A stretch of 64,000 nucleotides of DNA from JABDIY01 sp963751955 (GCA_963751955.1 CAVVWM010000008.1:62001-126000), one strand, 5' to 3'; positions 42,313 through 51,638 are shown, numbered from the stretch's first letter. Notes: generated by a model from the sequence alone, not told the origin. Numbers and translations: made by a program.

Positions 42313-42539
42313 CGGTACAGGTTGGCGTACCGATCGATCAGTTCGTCGAAACTACGGGCGAGATTCCAATCGTTCGACGCAATGATCCGATCGAAGTTCA
42401 CCCGGAGCGCATTCACTCTCGGGTGCCCGACCCGCCGATGGCGCCAGTAGATGCGAAGGTGTTCTGCAATTCGCAGGTGCCTCGCTGCAGACCCTGTCGC
42501 CGTTGTCACCGCCTCGTCCATATGTCGAGTATCGGCCAA
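42309..42539 (-). CDS. Small hypothetical protein
   Basis: This protein of up to 76 residues is basic and helical (HLRIAEHLRIYWRHRRVGHPRVNALRVNF, ending SFDELIDRYANLYR). Its stop overlaps the start of the nuclease-like gene (ATGA), so the two are probably translated together. No family recognised. MDEAV at 42521 is an alternative start. Confidence 0.5.
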   Translation of the reverse strand: MADTRHMDEAVTTATGSAARHLRIAEHLRIYWRHRRVGHPRVNALRVNFDRIIASNDWNLARSFDELIDRYANLYR

Positions 42540-42565
42540 TCGTGCTCGTCTGTGAAGTCGAAGCC

Positions 42566-43252
42566 TCAGTAGTCCAGAAAGACCTCGTACTCGTCGGGGT
42601 CAGCCCGGACCCATCGCTCGATCCCGGGTACGCCCGTGAGATCGGTCTCGATCACTCGATCTGCTACTTCGGGGTTGATGGTGATCAGCGGCGGTGCCGG
42701 CCATGGGCTGGACCGGTCGATCACGACCAGACCCTCGGTCTGCCCGCGTGCGGCAGCCCAATCCCACACGGTGTGATCGATCGCTGCCACGTCGGCGCGT
42801 TCTTGCTGCAACGCATCGACGGACTGAACGTGCGAACCGGTTTCGACCTCTCGGCTGAAGAGATCGATCGACCGACGGTGGGTCTGGAGGTGTTCAACCA
42901 GAGCGCCATATCCCGACCACGAGTCGTAATCGTTCACGGCCAGAACCGATCCCGCCACGTCGGCGAGTGAGGCATAACCGCTCGCCTTCCGGGCGACGAC
43001 CACCGATTGATACACGGCCTTGGTCCGACCTTGGAACACCGGCGCAGCTCCCAACGAACCTGCAAGAGCACCGCTCTGAATCAGCCGCATTCCTAGGAGT
43101 CCGCACACCCACACGCCGTCGAATTGGCCGCTCGTGGCCCCCCTCAGTCGCTCCTGCCATGACCGGGAAGCATCGAAGGTAGCGCCCAGTCGCTCACAGG
43201 TTGCGGTCAGGATCTCATCAGCATTCTCGGCCAGCAACGTGGTGAAGATCAC
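42566..43252 (-). CDS. PhnD-like phosphate/phosphonate-binding domain protein without signal peptide
   Basis: This 228-residue protein has the PhnD-type pattern YQSVVVARKASGYASLADVAGSVLAVNDYDSWSGYGALVEHL. An effector-like segment follows with DALQQERADVAAIDHTVWDW and IDRSSPWPAPPLIT. Usual PhnD proteins are exported and feed an ABC transporter. This one starts directly with VIFTTLLAENADEI and has no signal peptide and no transporter genes nearby. It may be a cytosolic ligand-binding protein. GTG 43252 overlaps the upstream hypothetical gene's stop. Confidence 0.75.
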   Translation of the reverse strand: MIFTTLLAENADEILTATCERLGATFDASRSWQERLRGATSGQFDGVWVCGLLGMRLIQSGALAGSLGAAPVFQGRTKAVYQSVVVARKASGYASLADVAGSVLAVNDYDSWSGYGALVEHLQTHRRSIDLFSREVETGSHVQSVDALQQERADVAAIDHTVWDWAAARGQTEGLVVIDRSSPWPAPPLITINPEVADRVIETDLTGVPGIERWVRADPDEYEVFLDY

Positions 43253-43929
43253 GGTTCGACAGGGGCACCGGTGATCGTTGGGGCAAGTGGCTCCAGTGGT
43301 ACCTGGGGCGTTGTCAGGACCCGAACCGCCGCCCACGTAGGCGTTACGTCATAGTCCCAGTATTTGGTCGTTTCGATCTCCGCGTGACCTGTGCCTGTCA
43401 CCCCTCCTCGGATGTAGCCGTTGTGAATGCGCACGCTGTGATAGACCTTGGGCGCAACCCGATCTACGGCGTGCTTATGGGCCGAGCTACCTCTCCAGGC
43501 CTCACGGTCTTCAGGAACCGAGTGCACTACGAGGTTGGCCCAATGGTGATCAACCAGCTCTACCGAGCTGTAGCTCATGATCCCGGGATAGTTGTGAAAC
43601 TCGCTGAGGAGGTCCACTTCCACTCCGTCGAGATCGGTGACGTCGGCATTGACCCGACGATCCCCAAAGAAGCCAACGATGTTCACCAGTTCGCTCTCCA
43701 ACAAAGCAGGGGGGTCGCACATCACCACGCGGCGCTGCAGACCGTGAACTTCCCACTTGAGGATCTGGTGGGGCGTGATCTTGATCTCGCCCTTGCGGCA
43801 TCGTCGCATCAGCGATCGTAGGTCCTGGAGGAGATAGGCCAGAAGGGCATGATCACTGGCATAGTTCGCAGGATCCGCGCAACGATGCCCCTGGGGTCTC
43901 TCCTCGGGTGCCAGACGTACCGGTTGCAA
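43249..43929 (-). CDS. Hypothetical protein coupled to the PhnD-like gene
   Basis: The frame encodes a protein of about 186 to 226 residues with protein-like composition: DHALLAYLLQDLRSLMRRCRKGEIKITPHQILKWEVHGLQ, a middle part rich in His and Asp (DLLSEFHNYPGIMSYSS, VDHHWANLVVHSV) and a C-terminal HAEIETTKYWDYDVTPTWAAVRVL. No family was recognised. The start is uncertain: TTG 43929 has a GCGAGG site, while the first ATG is at 43809. It overlaps the PhnD-like gene by 4 bases. Confidence 0.55.
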   Translation of the reverse strand: MQPVRLAPEERPQGHRCADPANYASDHALLAYLLQDLRSLMRRCRKGEIKITPHQILKWEVHGLQRRVVMCDPPALLESELVNIVGFFGDRRVNADVTDLDGVEVDLLSEFHNYPGIMSYSSVELVDHHWANLVVHSVPEDREAWRGSSAHKHAVDRVAPKVYHSVRIHNGYIRGGVTGTGHAEIETTKYWDYDVTPTWAAVRVLTTPQVPLEPLAPTITGAPVEP

Positions 43930-44041
43930 TCGGCCTCGCTTTCGGATGGGACTTCGGTTCAGAGCAGACGATCTAGGGGCGGAACCACTGTGTGCACATT
44001 TTCCGCACCGAGTGCAGTGTGCCACAGTGCGGTTGGACCCC

Positions 44042-45352
44042 CTAACCTTCCGGCCAGCCGAGAACAAGGTCCAGGTAGTCATTTCGGAATGTTCCGGTCG
44101 GGTCCAGGGAAGCTCTGACCTGCTGAAACGAATCCCATTCGGGGTAGCGGCTCCGCAGCGACTCGGCGTTCTGGTAGTGGACCTTTCCCCAGTGAGGACG
44201 GCCATTGAGCCCATCCATGATCGCTTCGATTCCACGGAAGTAGCGTTCGTACTCCATTCCTCGGTACTGATGAAACGCCAACCAGCCGGTGTTCCGCCCA
44301 TAGGCGGGGGAAAGCGGGATCTCGTCGGCGCCAGCGACACGAACTTCGATAGGAAACAGCGGGGGCGCCTCGAGGGTGTCGGTGAATCGGCGGATCTGTT
44401 CCATGGCATCGGCGACCGCTTCGACCGGTATTCCGTATTCCATTTCGATGAAGCGAACCAGGCGAGGGCTGGCAAACACGCGGTAGCTCCTGTCGACCGT
44501 GTGGCTCGAGCCAGCTGCCGCCTCGACAAAGTTCCTGATGTGGGTGCGCTGGCCAGGGAAGCGTCTGGCAGCTCGCAGCGCCAGCTCGAAGACACGGTTC
44601 TCCAGCACATACTTGTTGAACCCGTACACCACCTTCGACGGCGGTTGGGGTGGACTGGAGGTCGGCTGGATTCTCTTGACAAGGGCACGGTGGCTGCCGG
44701 GAAACCAGAAGAACTCGGGGTGTTGGGCGCTTCGAAAGAAGTCGGACAAATCCTGCACGAGGTCCTCCAGAAGCTCCACACTTTCGTGGGACTCGAGAGT
44801 GAAGGCCGGCACGGTTTGAATAGCGATTCGAGTCAAGACGCCGAGCGCACCCAGGCTCGCTCTCCCGTGTCGCCAGATCTCTGGGTTCTCAGTCGGATCG
44901 CACCAGAGCACTTCGCCGGTGCCGGTGACGAGTTCGAATCCCACAATCCCAGCGGACAGGTTGGGGAAGTCGGCACCGGTCCCGTGGGTTGCAGTGGCGG
45001 TTGCACCGGCGAAGGACTGTACGTCGATGTCGCCCAGGATCGGGAGGGCTCGACCATTCTGATCGAGCGTCTCGCTCAGCGCCCGCAGGGTGATGCCGGC
45101 GTCGACGGTTGCAATCCCGGTTACGGGATCGACCCCGTGAAACCGGTCGAGGTGCTCGAGTCGAATCATTGTGCCATCGGTACAAGCCGTGGCAGTGAAT
45201 GAATGACCCGCGCCGACCGCCTTGACCCGCTGGCCTCGCCGATGGGCGCTGCGGACGATCCCGGCGATTTCCTCAGCACCTGTTGGCCACAGAATCTCAT
45301 CTGGCTCGCACTGCTGGTTGCCGGCCCAGTTGGTGAAGCCGCTTGCTGCCAT
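44042..45352 (-). CDS. FAD-linked sugar-1,4-lactone oxidase/dehydrogenase (L-gulonolactone oxidase type)
   Basis: This 436-residue protein has the FAD-binding loop VGAGHSFTATACTDG (His of HSF for possible covalent FAD) and GDIDVQSFAGATATATHGTG. The aldonolactone-oxidase motif PHWGKVH (HWxK) lies near the C-terminus. It oxidises lactones such as L-gulono- or D-arabinono-1,4-lactone. ATG 45352 was chosen, with MAASGFTNWAG as the typical N-terminus; the open frame further upstream overlaps the divergent gene's promoter region. Confidence 0.9.
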   Translation of the reverse strand: MAASGFTNWAGNQQCEPDEILWPTGAEEIAGIVRSAHRRGQRVKAVGAGHSFTATACTDGTMIRLEHLDRFHGVDPVTGIATVDAGITLRALSETLDQNGRALPILGDIDVQSFAGATATATHGTGADFPNLSAGIVGFELVTGTGEVLWCDPTENPEIWRHGRASLGALGVLTRIAIQTVPAFTLESHESVELLEDLVQDLSDFFRSAQHPEFFWFPGSHRALVKRIQPTSSPPQPPSKVVYGFNKYVLENRVFELALRAARRFPGQRTHIRNFVEAAAGSSHTVDRSYRVFASPRLVRFIEMEYGIPVEAVADAMEQIRRFTDTLEAPPLFPIEVRVAGADEIPLSPAYGRNTGWLAFHQYRGMEYERYFRGIEAIMDGLNGRPHWGKVHYQNAESLRSRYPEWDSFQQVRASLDPTGTFRNDYLDLVLGWPEG

Positions 45353-45409
45353 CTCGCTTTCATTCCTCCTGAGCCAACCGTAGGTGATTGCGTCGTAGAG
45401 TCGGTGGCG

Positions 45410-46417
45410 ATGCCTGAGGAATACATCGTGGATCTGAGGACCCCTGCCCTGGTGGTTGAACAAGACATCCTGAACGCCAATCTCACCGCGATGGACAAGG
45501 TGCTTCCGGGGCCCAAACTTCGACCTCACGTCAAGGCATTCAAGTGCACAGCACTCGCTCGGAAGTTGGCCACCGATGGCCACCGAGGTTTCTGTGCTGC
45601 AACGCCACGCGAGATAGAAGGCCTGGTCGCTGCTGGTCTTGGCGACGATTTGTTGCTCGCCAATGAGTCCTTGGACGTTGCCAGGTTGGGTCTGCTCGCT
45701 GAGGAGGCCAACATCACCGTCGCTGTCGATTCTGATCGCACCCTGCTGGCCGCGATCGAAGGCGGCATTCGCTCGGTTCTCATCGATGTTGAAGTTGGCC
45801 TACCCCGATGTGGATGCGCCCCAACCGATGCTGCACGCCTCGCTGATGCGGCTCGCGCGGCCGGCCTCGGGGTACGCGGCGTGATGGGGTATGAGGGGCA
45901 CCTCATGATGGTCGAGGATCGGGATGAAAGAACCGAAAGGGTGGAGGAGTCGATGGCCCAACTGCTCCAAGCCTCAGCGGCGGTTGGAGGCGACATCGTG
46001 TCCGGAGGCGGTACCGGCACGTTCGACACCAACACGTGGTGCACAGAGATCCAGGCCGGAAGTTACACCCTGATGGACACCGACTACGCCAAGCTCGACC
46101 TGCCGTTTCAGATCGCACTCTCGGTTGTCGCTTCGGTCGTTTCGGTAAGCCCGAAGGGCTGGATCGTGGCCGACGCCGGTCTGAAAGCGTTTGGAATGGA
46201 TCATGGAAACCCGACGTGGGATCACGGCGACATATTCTTCTGTTCCGACGAACACATCAGCTTGGTGCCCGACGACATGAGCCAATGGTCGGTAGGTGAC
46301 CAGGTACGTCTTCTCCCAGCCCACGTCGACCCCACGGTTGCCAAACACGAGACACTGTGGCTCGTCGACGGCGACTCGATTGTCGACCGGTGGGCGGTTG
46401 ACCTGCGCCACTGGTGA
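45410..46417 (+). CDS. PLP-dependent amino-acid aldolase/dehydratase (D-threonine aldolase/D-serine dehydratase family)
   Basis: This 335-residue alanine-racemase-like barrel protein has the PLP lysine in LRPHVKAFKCTALARK (near residue 44), SGGGTGTFDTNTWCTEIQAGSYTLMDTDYAKL and a C-terminal metal/substrate segment (SDEHISL, LLPAHVDPTVAKHETLWLV, where the histidine and the downstream metal site are typical). Family members cleave D-threonine or dehydrate D-serine. Divergent from the lactone oxidase with 57 bases between starts. Confidence 0.85.
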   Translation: MPEEYIVDLRTPALVVEQDILNANLTAMDKVLPGPKLRPHVKAFKCTALARKLATDGHRGFCAATPREIEGLVAAGLGDDLLLANESLDVARLGLLAEEANITVAVDSDRTLLAAIEGGIRSVLIDVEVGLPRCGCAPTDAARLADAARAAGLGVRGVMGYEGHLMMVEDRDERTERVEESMAQLLQASAAVGGDIVSGGGTGTFDTNTWCTEIQAGSYTLMDTDYAKLDLPFQIALSVVASVVSVSPKGWIVADAGLKAFGMDHGNPTWDHGDIFFCSDEHISLVPDDMSQWSVGDQVRLLPAHVDPTVAKHETLWLVDGDSIVDRWAVDLRHW

Positions 46418-46437
46418 TGCCTCAATCGGGAATCAGT

Positions 46438-47457
46438 TCAGATCCGACCTCGGAGGGAGTTCAACTCCGACGTGCTGCCCAGTGCGATCAGCACATCGCC
46501 GCCTTGCACCACGGTGTGTGGCGACGGGTTGGTGTGATATTCACGGTTACCTTTGCGGATAGCGATGATCAGTGAGCGCTGGTCGCCTTCCCGCAGGTCC
46601 ATCAGCTTGTGCCCAGCCATCGTCGACAGCTCGTTCACCACGAACTCCTGAACGCTCACGTCGTGTTGATCGTCGTGGAGTACCTCGTCGAGAAACTCGG
46701 CCACGTGGGGTTGAAGCGCCAACGCCGCCATTCGCGATCCTCCGATTTCATGAGGGTTGATGACCCGATTTGCTCCTGCCTGAAAGAACTTCGTTTCGTT
46801 CTTCTGATCGCTGGTCCTGGCCACGATGAAGAGATCCTTGCGAATGGCCCACGCTGAGAGGCAGACGAAGAGGTTGTCGGCATCGTGGTCCAGTGCGAGC
46901 ACCATCGTGTGTGCCCGCTCCACACCTGCAGCGCGAAGGACGCTGTCGTCCGTTGCGTCGCCCAGGATCAAGGGAAGTTCGGAGTAGTCCTGCTGTGGGT
47001 CGCGATCGATAACGACAACATCGGTCCCCAGGCGGTAGCAGAAGTCGGCGACAGAATGGCCAACCTTGCCCCACCCGCAGATGATCATGTGGCCTTCCAT
47101 CTTCGATACTGCGTTCGTCATACGTCGACTCCTGAATGCATCGTTCAAGGTTCCTTCGATCAATGTGTCTACGAAGACACTGATGGTGTAAAGCACAGCA
47201 CCGACCCCCACTACAACCAAAAAGAGGGTGAACAGACGGTACGAGTTGGTGTCGGCCAGTTCGAGGTCCACTTCGGTGAACCCCACGGTGGTGATGGTGA
47301 TCACGGTCTGATACAGCGCATCGAACCAGGGCAGCCCGAGAATCCGATAGCCGATCCAGCCGGTGAGCACGATCGTGAGGACCAAGAGGGTCGAGCCCTG
47401 GAAACGACGCCATGGGTCTTGTGCTGGACGTTTCCAGTTTGGGGCTGCCCGATCCAT
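46438..47457 (-). CDS. Ion channel with RCK/TrkA domains (potassium-channel type)
   Basis: This 339-residue protein has two membrane helices around a pore loop TVITITTVGFTEVD, then an RCK N domain (MIICGWGKVGHSVADF, VVVIDRDPQ, GDATDDSVLRAAGV) and an RCK C domain (VLIALGSTSEL at the end). The layout matches MthK-like K+ channels gated by ligand binding to the RCK ring. The selectivity filter reads TVGFTE rather than TVGYGD. ATG 47457 gives the family N-terminus. Confidence 0.88.
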   Translation of the reverse strand: MDRAAPNWKRPAQDPWRRFQGSTLLVLTIVLTGWIGYRILGLPWFDALYQTVITITTVGFTEVDLELADTNSYRLFTLFLVVVGVGAVLYTISVFVDTLIEGTLNDAFRSRRMTNAVSKMEGHMIICGWGKVGHSVADFCYRLGTDVVVIDRDPQQDYSELPLILGDATDDSVLRAAGVERAHTMVLALDHDADNLFVCLSAWAIRKDLFIVARTSDQKNETKFFQAGANRVINPHEIGGSRMAALALQPHVAEFLDEVLHDDQHDVSVQEFVVNELSTMAGHKLMDLREGDQRSLIIAIRKGNREYHTNPSPHTVVQGGDVLIALGSTSELNSLRGRI

Positions 47458-47639
47458 CACTTGAAGAATACGAGGTCGAACCCACGACCAGCGTCTTCTA
47501 GTCCGACACACGGCTCTTCATCAGCCGATGACAGTGCCTGAAGGACTCCCTGCCCCCAATCGTGCCGAATGAAGCGATGCCCATTCCGAGATAGACCCAC
47601 TGTCGCCCGAAATGGTTGGCCCGGATTCGAACCGGATTC

Positions 47640-47671
47640 GCGGAGGGATGCCGCATCGCTGCGGCCTCCGC
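47640..47671. other. Strong intergenic hairpin
   Basis: A 7-pair outer stem (47640-47646 with 47665-47671) and a 5-pair inner stem (47651-47655 with 47660-47664) close on TCGC, with a 4-base bulge on one side. No T-run follows on either strand. It lies 54 bases before the start of the PPOX-class gene and could be a leader structure. Confidence 0.4.
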
Positions 47672-47724
47672 CATGCGTACTTCGTCCATGGACCGAATAT
47701 TGGAGATCCAGCTACGCTCGGGCC

Positions 47725-48123
47725 ATGGGAGACACCACTGTGGCAGCGAACAAGTATGTGAACTTCACCACCTACCGCAAAGACGGAACGACAAAGGCAA
47801 CACCGGTGTGGATCGCCGATCTTGGTGACGGGACGATGGGGTTCACCACGGCTGCTTCCAGTTGGAAGGTGAAACGGTTGGCCAACAACCACAACGTCAA
47901 ACTTCAAGCCTCTGACGCTCGGGGCAAGGTCGACCCACAAGCACCCGCTGTTGAAGGAACGGCATCGGTAGCCGTCGGGGGCGCCGAATTCGACCGTGTC
48001 AGGGCCGCTATCCGACAGAAATACGGCTATCAGGTTCAACTAATCGTTGCGTTTCAGAAGCTCATGGGTCTTATCGGCCGCGGTGCCGGGTCCGATTCAG
48101 CCGTCATCGTTACGGCGCCGTAG
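47725..48123 (+). CDS. PPOX-class F420/FMN-dependent oxidoreductase
   Basis: This 132-residue split-barrel flavin protein has ANKYVNFTTYRKDGTTKATPVWIADLGDG and WKVKRLANNHNVKLQASDARGK, matching the actinobacterial PPOX-class F420-dependent family (TIGR03666-like). It probably uses F420 or FMN; the substrate is unknown. It lies 8 bases upstream of a class II aldolase gene, so the two form an operon. Confidence 0.85.
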   Translation: MGDTTVAANKYVNFTTYRKDGTTKATPVWIADLGDGTMGFTTAASSWKVKRLANNHNVKLQASDARGKVDPQAPAVEGTASVAVGGAEFDRVRAAIRQKYGYQVQLIVAFQKLMGLIGRGAGSDSAVIVTAP

Positions 48124-48131
48124 GGGGAGTT

Positions 48132-48902
48132 GTGTCCGAGGAAACCTTCATTGATCATTACCCACCATTTCACGGGGTTGATACCTACGATGCCCCGAAA
48201 TCCATCTCTGATGAGCGAGCCCACCGAAAACGAGTAGTCGCTCGCGGCTACCAGATCTTCGCTGCGATGCGATGGGGCCAGCTCGGCGATGGTCACGTGA
48301 CCGCCCGGGATCCGGAGAAGCTCGACCACTTCTGGGTGCTCGACTACGGGGTCACATTCGCCGACGCAACCCCTGATCGACTGGTGTTGGTTGGTCCCGA
48401 CGGACAGGTCACCGACGAACACGGCAATGAAACTGGCGCTGTGAACACCGCCGGCTACAACATCCATGCACCTCTGTATACGGCTCGACCCGATGTGATG
48501 GGAGCGGCCCATACCCACACTCAATTCGGAACGCCGTGGTCAGCCAACGTGGAACCGTTCCGAGCGTTGAGCCAGGAGAGCTGTGGGTTCGTCTTTGATC
48601 AAGCGATGTTCGACGACGAAGAAGTGGAAGTTCTCTCGATCGAGGGGGGACGTCGAATCGCAGCGGCGTTGGGTCACAACAAGCTGATCATCCTGCGCAA
48701 CCACGGCCTTCTCACGGTCGGTCGCACGGTCGAATCCGCGATCGCTTCGTTCGTGACCGCTGAACGAGTTGCCGAAGTTCATGTCAAGGCACCAAATGGC
48801 AAGGCGATCAGCGACGAAGCGGCGAAGATCGCAGCCAGCACCTTGCAGCCCGACCATGTGGCTTGGCGAACCTTCCACTGGCTCGACCGGTCGATCCGCT
48901 GA
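48132..48902 (+). CDS. Class II aldolase/adducin family protein
   Basis: This 256-residue protein has the class II aldolase metal site: the histidine pair in AAHTHTQFGTPWS and the third histidine in LILRNHGLLTVG. GDGHVTARDPE at the N-terminal side binds substrate phosphate in related aldolases. It starts at GTG 48132 behind a GGGGGAG site. Family members include fuculose-phosphate aldolase and non-aldolase relatives; the actual reaction is open. Confidence 0.88.
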   Translation: MSEETFIDHYPPFHGVDTYDAPKSISDERAHRKRVVARGYQIFAAMRWGQLGDGHVTARDPEKLDHFWVLDYGVTFADATPDRLVLVGPDGQVTDEHGNETGAVNTAGYNIHAPLYTARPDVMGAAHTHTQFGTPWSANVEPFRALSQESCGFVFDQAMFDDEEVEVLSIEGGRRIAAALGHNKLIILRNHGLLTVGRTVESAIASFVTAERVAEVHVKAPNGKAISDEAAKIAASTLQPDHVAWRTFHWLDRSIR

Positions 48903-48928
48903 GAAACCGGACAGGGTTTCGAAGTCGA

Positions 48929-49945
48929 CTACTTGTGCAGCACCACGTATTCCCAGTCGAGGAGTTGGGCGGGTTCGGCTCCCTCGCTCTGGCGATAACC
49001 AGCGGTTTCGATCGTGAGCATCCGACCCGCTGAAACCGACTCAGCCGCGACCAGAGTGTGAGTGAAGCTGACCGTGTCGCCCTCGAACGCAGGGGCGGTG
49101 TGGTTGCATCGCTTCCAGCCCAGCACCGTGGCCGTACCGGGGAAAACCCTGGTAGTGGACGCTTGAGCCAGGGCGATCACGTGGCCTCCGTAGACCAGAC
49201 GGCTGTCGTAATTCGTGGCGAACTCCGAGCGATGAACCATCGCTTGATTGAAGGTCATCCGTGCAAACGCCGGAGCCAGGTCGACGTGATCCCACATGGG
49301 GTCCTCGATCGTGTCGCCTACTGAGACCGGAAGGTCGGGCAGCTCCGAAAGATCCCACGCTGGAATGACGGCTGAGTAATCGGGATCGGGAGCCGAAGTG
49401 GCAGATCCGACGTCGTCGGTGAAGCCCGGTGCAGCTCCTCGGGCGGGTAGCAGCGCACATCGCTGGTAGCTGGCGATCGGACCGTTGGAGCCGACGGTCT
49501 CGATTCCCAGCAGGACCTTCCCTCGGTTGAGATCGCCTTTTGGGCGGCTGTCGGCCATGCCCAGCACGGTGGTAGTGGTCTGCACCGTCTCGCCGACCTC
49601 CACCGGCCGAGCCACCAAGACGCCCCGGTAGAACAGGTTGGCGATGGCGTGACGGGTGGCGCTGGTGCTGAGCCCGATCGACAGTTGCACCATCAGCCCA
49701 GGATTCACTAGGGCCCCCGAACTGCCCGACGCCGTTGCGTAGGCAGACTGGTCGGCGGCCAATCGATTTTCATCACCGGTGATGCTTCGGTACATCACGT
49801 TGTCGGCGTCGGTGATGGTCACCGCAGGCAGTTGGGGGAGCACGGTGCCGGTGGTGAGGTCGTCGTAATAGGGGCCGTTCAAGCGATGCATCGCACCGAT
49901 TGTGGACCCGGCGGCGGCGGTTGTGAAAATCGGTGAGGTGATCAT
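48929..49945 (-). CDS. MaoC-like double hot-dog acyl-CoA dehydratase
   Basis: This protein of up to 338 residues has two hot-dog halves. The first includes TITDADNVMYRSITGDENRLAAD and the second has MTFNQAMVHRSEFATNYDSRLVYGGHVIALAQASTTRVFPG, with the hydratase-2-like YGGHVIALA. It resembles R-specific enoyl-CoA or mesaconyl-CoA-type hydratases. The start MHRLNGPYYDDL at 49891 is as plausible as 49945, because the domain begins there. Confidence 0.8.
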   Translation of the reverse strand: MITSPIFTTAAAGSTIGAMHRLNGPYYDDLTTGTVLPQLPAVTITDADNVMYRSITGDENRLAADQSAYATASGSSGALVNPGLMVQLSIGLSTSATRHAIANLFYRGVLVARPVEVGETVQTTTTVLGMADSRPKGDLNRGKVLLGIETVGSNGPIASYQRCALLPARGAAPGFTDDVGSATSAPDPDYSAVIPAWDLSELPDLPVSVGDTIEDPMWDHVDLAPAFARMTFNQAMVHRSEFATNYDSRLVYGGHVIALAQASTTRVFPGTATVLGWKRCNHTAPAFEGDTVSFTHTLVAAESVSAGRMLTIETAGYRQSEGAEPAQLLDWEYVVLHK

Positions 49946-50110
49946 TCGTCACAGTTCGCTAAGCAGCTTCTGTGCCGGGACCACGTGGGGTGTGTCACGT
50001 CCATTGGTGAACCAGCCCAGGATTCGTCACCCAGTTGCGAAGGCATCGGTACCCGGCTCGATCGTTTCGACGATTGTGAGCTGGTCGGCTGCTCATGAGA
50101 GATTACGGAC

Positions 50111-50770
50111 GTGGTTGGGATACACGTCACCGAGCAACGAGCCGAATCTGCACTCACGCCGATCGTCTTCACACACGGGTGGATGGATGACCAGACGGTA
50201 TGGAACGGTGTTCGAGCCGAACTAGATGATCGAACCACTCTTGCCTGGGATCTGCGGGGCCACGGCTTATCAGACTGTCCTCCGCCAGGGCAGTACGGCC
50301 GAGATCTCTTGTTGGCTGACATGCTCGATGTCGTTGAGCGGGTAGAGGGGCCGGTGGTTCTGGCCGGTCACTCCCTGGGTGGCTATCTGAGTCTGGCGTT
50401 CGCCCTTCAACACCCCGAGCTTGTGGTCGGGTTGGTGTTGATCGCCGCCGGTCCGGGCTTTCGGAACGCCCAAGCGAGGGAACAGTGGAACGCCGCCGTC
50501 GACGCCTCAGCGGCGAAGCTGGACATCCCGCCGGGTAGCGAGGAAACCTCCAAGCACGTGGACAGCTGGGTGATCGACGCTTTGGAAACGATCACCGTGC
50601 CCGTCGTTGCGATCGTTGGCGAACACGACAAACGATTTCATGCCTCGCAAGGACTGTTCGAAAAGAAGCTGAACGTAGTGCACGCGGCCGTGGTTCCCGG
50701 CGCCGGACATTCAGTGCATCGCAAGTATCCCGCACCTGTCGCCGCCGCCATCCGCCATCTGATGGTCTAA
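50111..50770 (+). CDS. Alpha/beta hydrolase
   Basis: This 219-residue protein has an oxyanion segment FTHGWMDDQTVW, the nucleophile elbow GHSLGGYLS, the acid residue region VVAIVGEHDKRF and the catalytic histidine in GAGHSVH. It starts at GTG 50111. The lid is short. Esterase or C-C hydrolase activity is likely but the substrate cannot be told. There is an 80-bp gap to the convergent LLM gene. Confidence 0.88.
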   Translation: MVGIHVTEQRAESALTPIVFTHGWMDDQTVWNGVRAELDDRTTLAWDLRGHGLSDCPPPGQYGRDLLLADMLDVVERVEGPVVLAGHSLGGYLSLAFALQHPELVVGLVLIAAGPGFRNAQAREQWNAAVDASAAKLDIPPGSEETSKHVDSWVIDALETITVPVVAIVGEHDKRFHASQGLFEKKLNVVHAAVVPGAGHSVHRKYPAPVAAAIRHLMV

Positions 50771-50850
50771 CCATCCAGATTTCTGCTGTGGGTGACGCCC
50801 CGCGTGGTCCCAGCAGACACAACTACAGAATGTCGCCGTCGGCAGAGATT

Positions 50851-51609
50851 TCAGCCGTTACGAGCGGCCAGCATCGTCTCGAGTGTGTCGAAGTTGTACG
50901 GGTTGCCGCTCATGTAGATGAGGTGGTGCACACCGATCTCGCGCCATGCGTCGATGTCGACGCTGTCATCCACCAGGGCGGTTCGTTCTACCGACTTGGG
51001 ATCGCGGCCCTTTTTCTCACACCATTCGTCGAGGACATCCATGGTGCGTTTGGCTTCTGCTGGGGTCTTGCCCACGATGTTGTGCATCTGGGCGTGTTCG
51101 GCCACGATCCGAAGTGTCACCTTTTCGCCAGAGCCTCCAATGAGAAGAGGCAACGGGCCCATCGCAGGTGGATTGAGCTTGCCCAGACGGTCGAGCACGC
51201 GGGGTAGTTCGGCACCGAATACCTTCAGCCGTGATGGTGCGGTTCCGAACTCATAGCCGTACTCGTCGTAGTCACGCTCGAACCAACCAGAACCCATGCC
51301 CAGTACAACCCGGCCGCCGGAGATGTGGTCCACGGTGCGAGCCATGTCGGCCAGCAGTTCTGGATTTCGGTAGCTCATGGGAGTGACCATGGGACCGATT
51401 GTGGCGTGACTGGTGGTGGCAGCCATCGCCGCCAAAACGGTCCAACATTCGAAGTGCTCAGCATCGGGATCGCCGTAGAGGGGATAGAAGTGATCCCAGG
51501 TCCAGAGCGAGTCGACGCCCATCGCATCGGCCCGAATCCAGGCCTCCCGCAGTTCGGCCATGCTGGTGGCCTGGGGGTGAAGCTGTACTCCGACTTTCAA
51601 ATCTGCCAT
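50851..51609 (-). CDS. LLM-class F420-dependent oxidoreductase
   Basis: This 252-residue luciferase-like TIM barrel has DSLWTWDHFYPLYGDP, MVTPMSYRNPELLADMARTVDHISGGRVVLGMGSGWFERDYDEYG and PLLIGGSGEKVTLRIVAEHA, the pattern of actinobacterial F420-dependent members. It would use reduced or oxidised F420 as hydride carrier. It is shorter than the common 280-340 residues but looks complete. A class V aminotransferase lies 30 bases upstream in the same direction. Confidence 0.88.
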   Translation of the reverse strand: MADLKVGVQLHPQATSMAELREAWIRADAMGVDSLWTWDHFYPLYGDPDAEHFECWTVLAAMAATTSHATIGPMVTPMSYRNPELLADMARTVDHISGGRVVLGMGSGWFERDYDEYGYEFGTAPSRLKVFGAELPRVLDRLGKLNPPAMGPLPLLIGGSGEKVTLRIVAEHAQMHNIVGKTPAEAKRTMDVLDEWCEKKGRDPKSVERTALVDDSVDIDAWREIGVHHLIYMSGNPYNFDTLETMLAARNG

Positions 51610-51638
51610 GCAATAGAACCTATAGGCACCGGTTCGGA

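Noticed and set aside
47615..47671. tRNA gene on the minus strand, suggested by a T-arm-like GGTTCGAATCC
   Set aside because: The would-be acceptor 3' strand has no matching 5' strand at a tRNA distance, and no D or anticodon arm fits. The strong hairpin beside it does not fit a tRNA.
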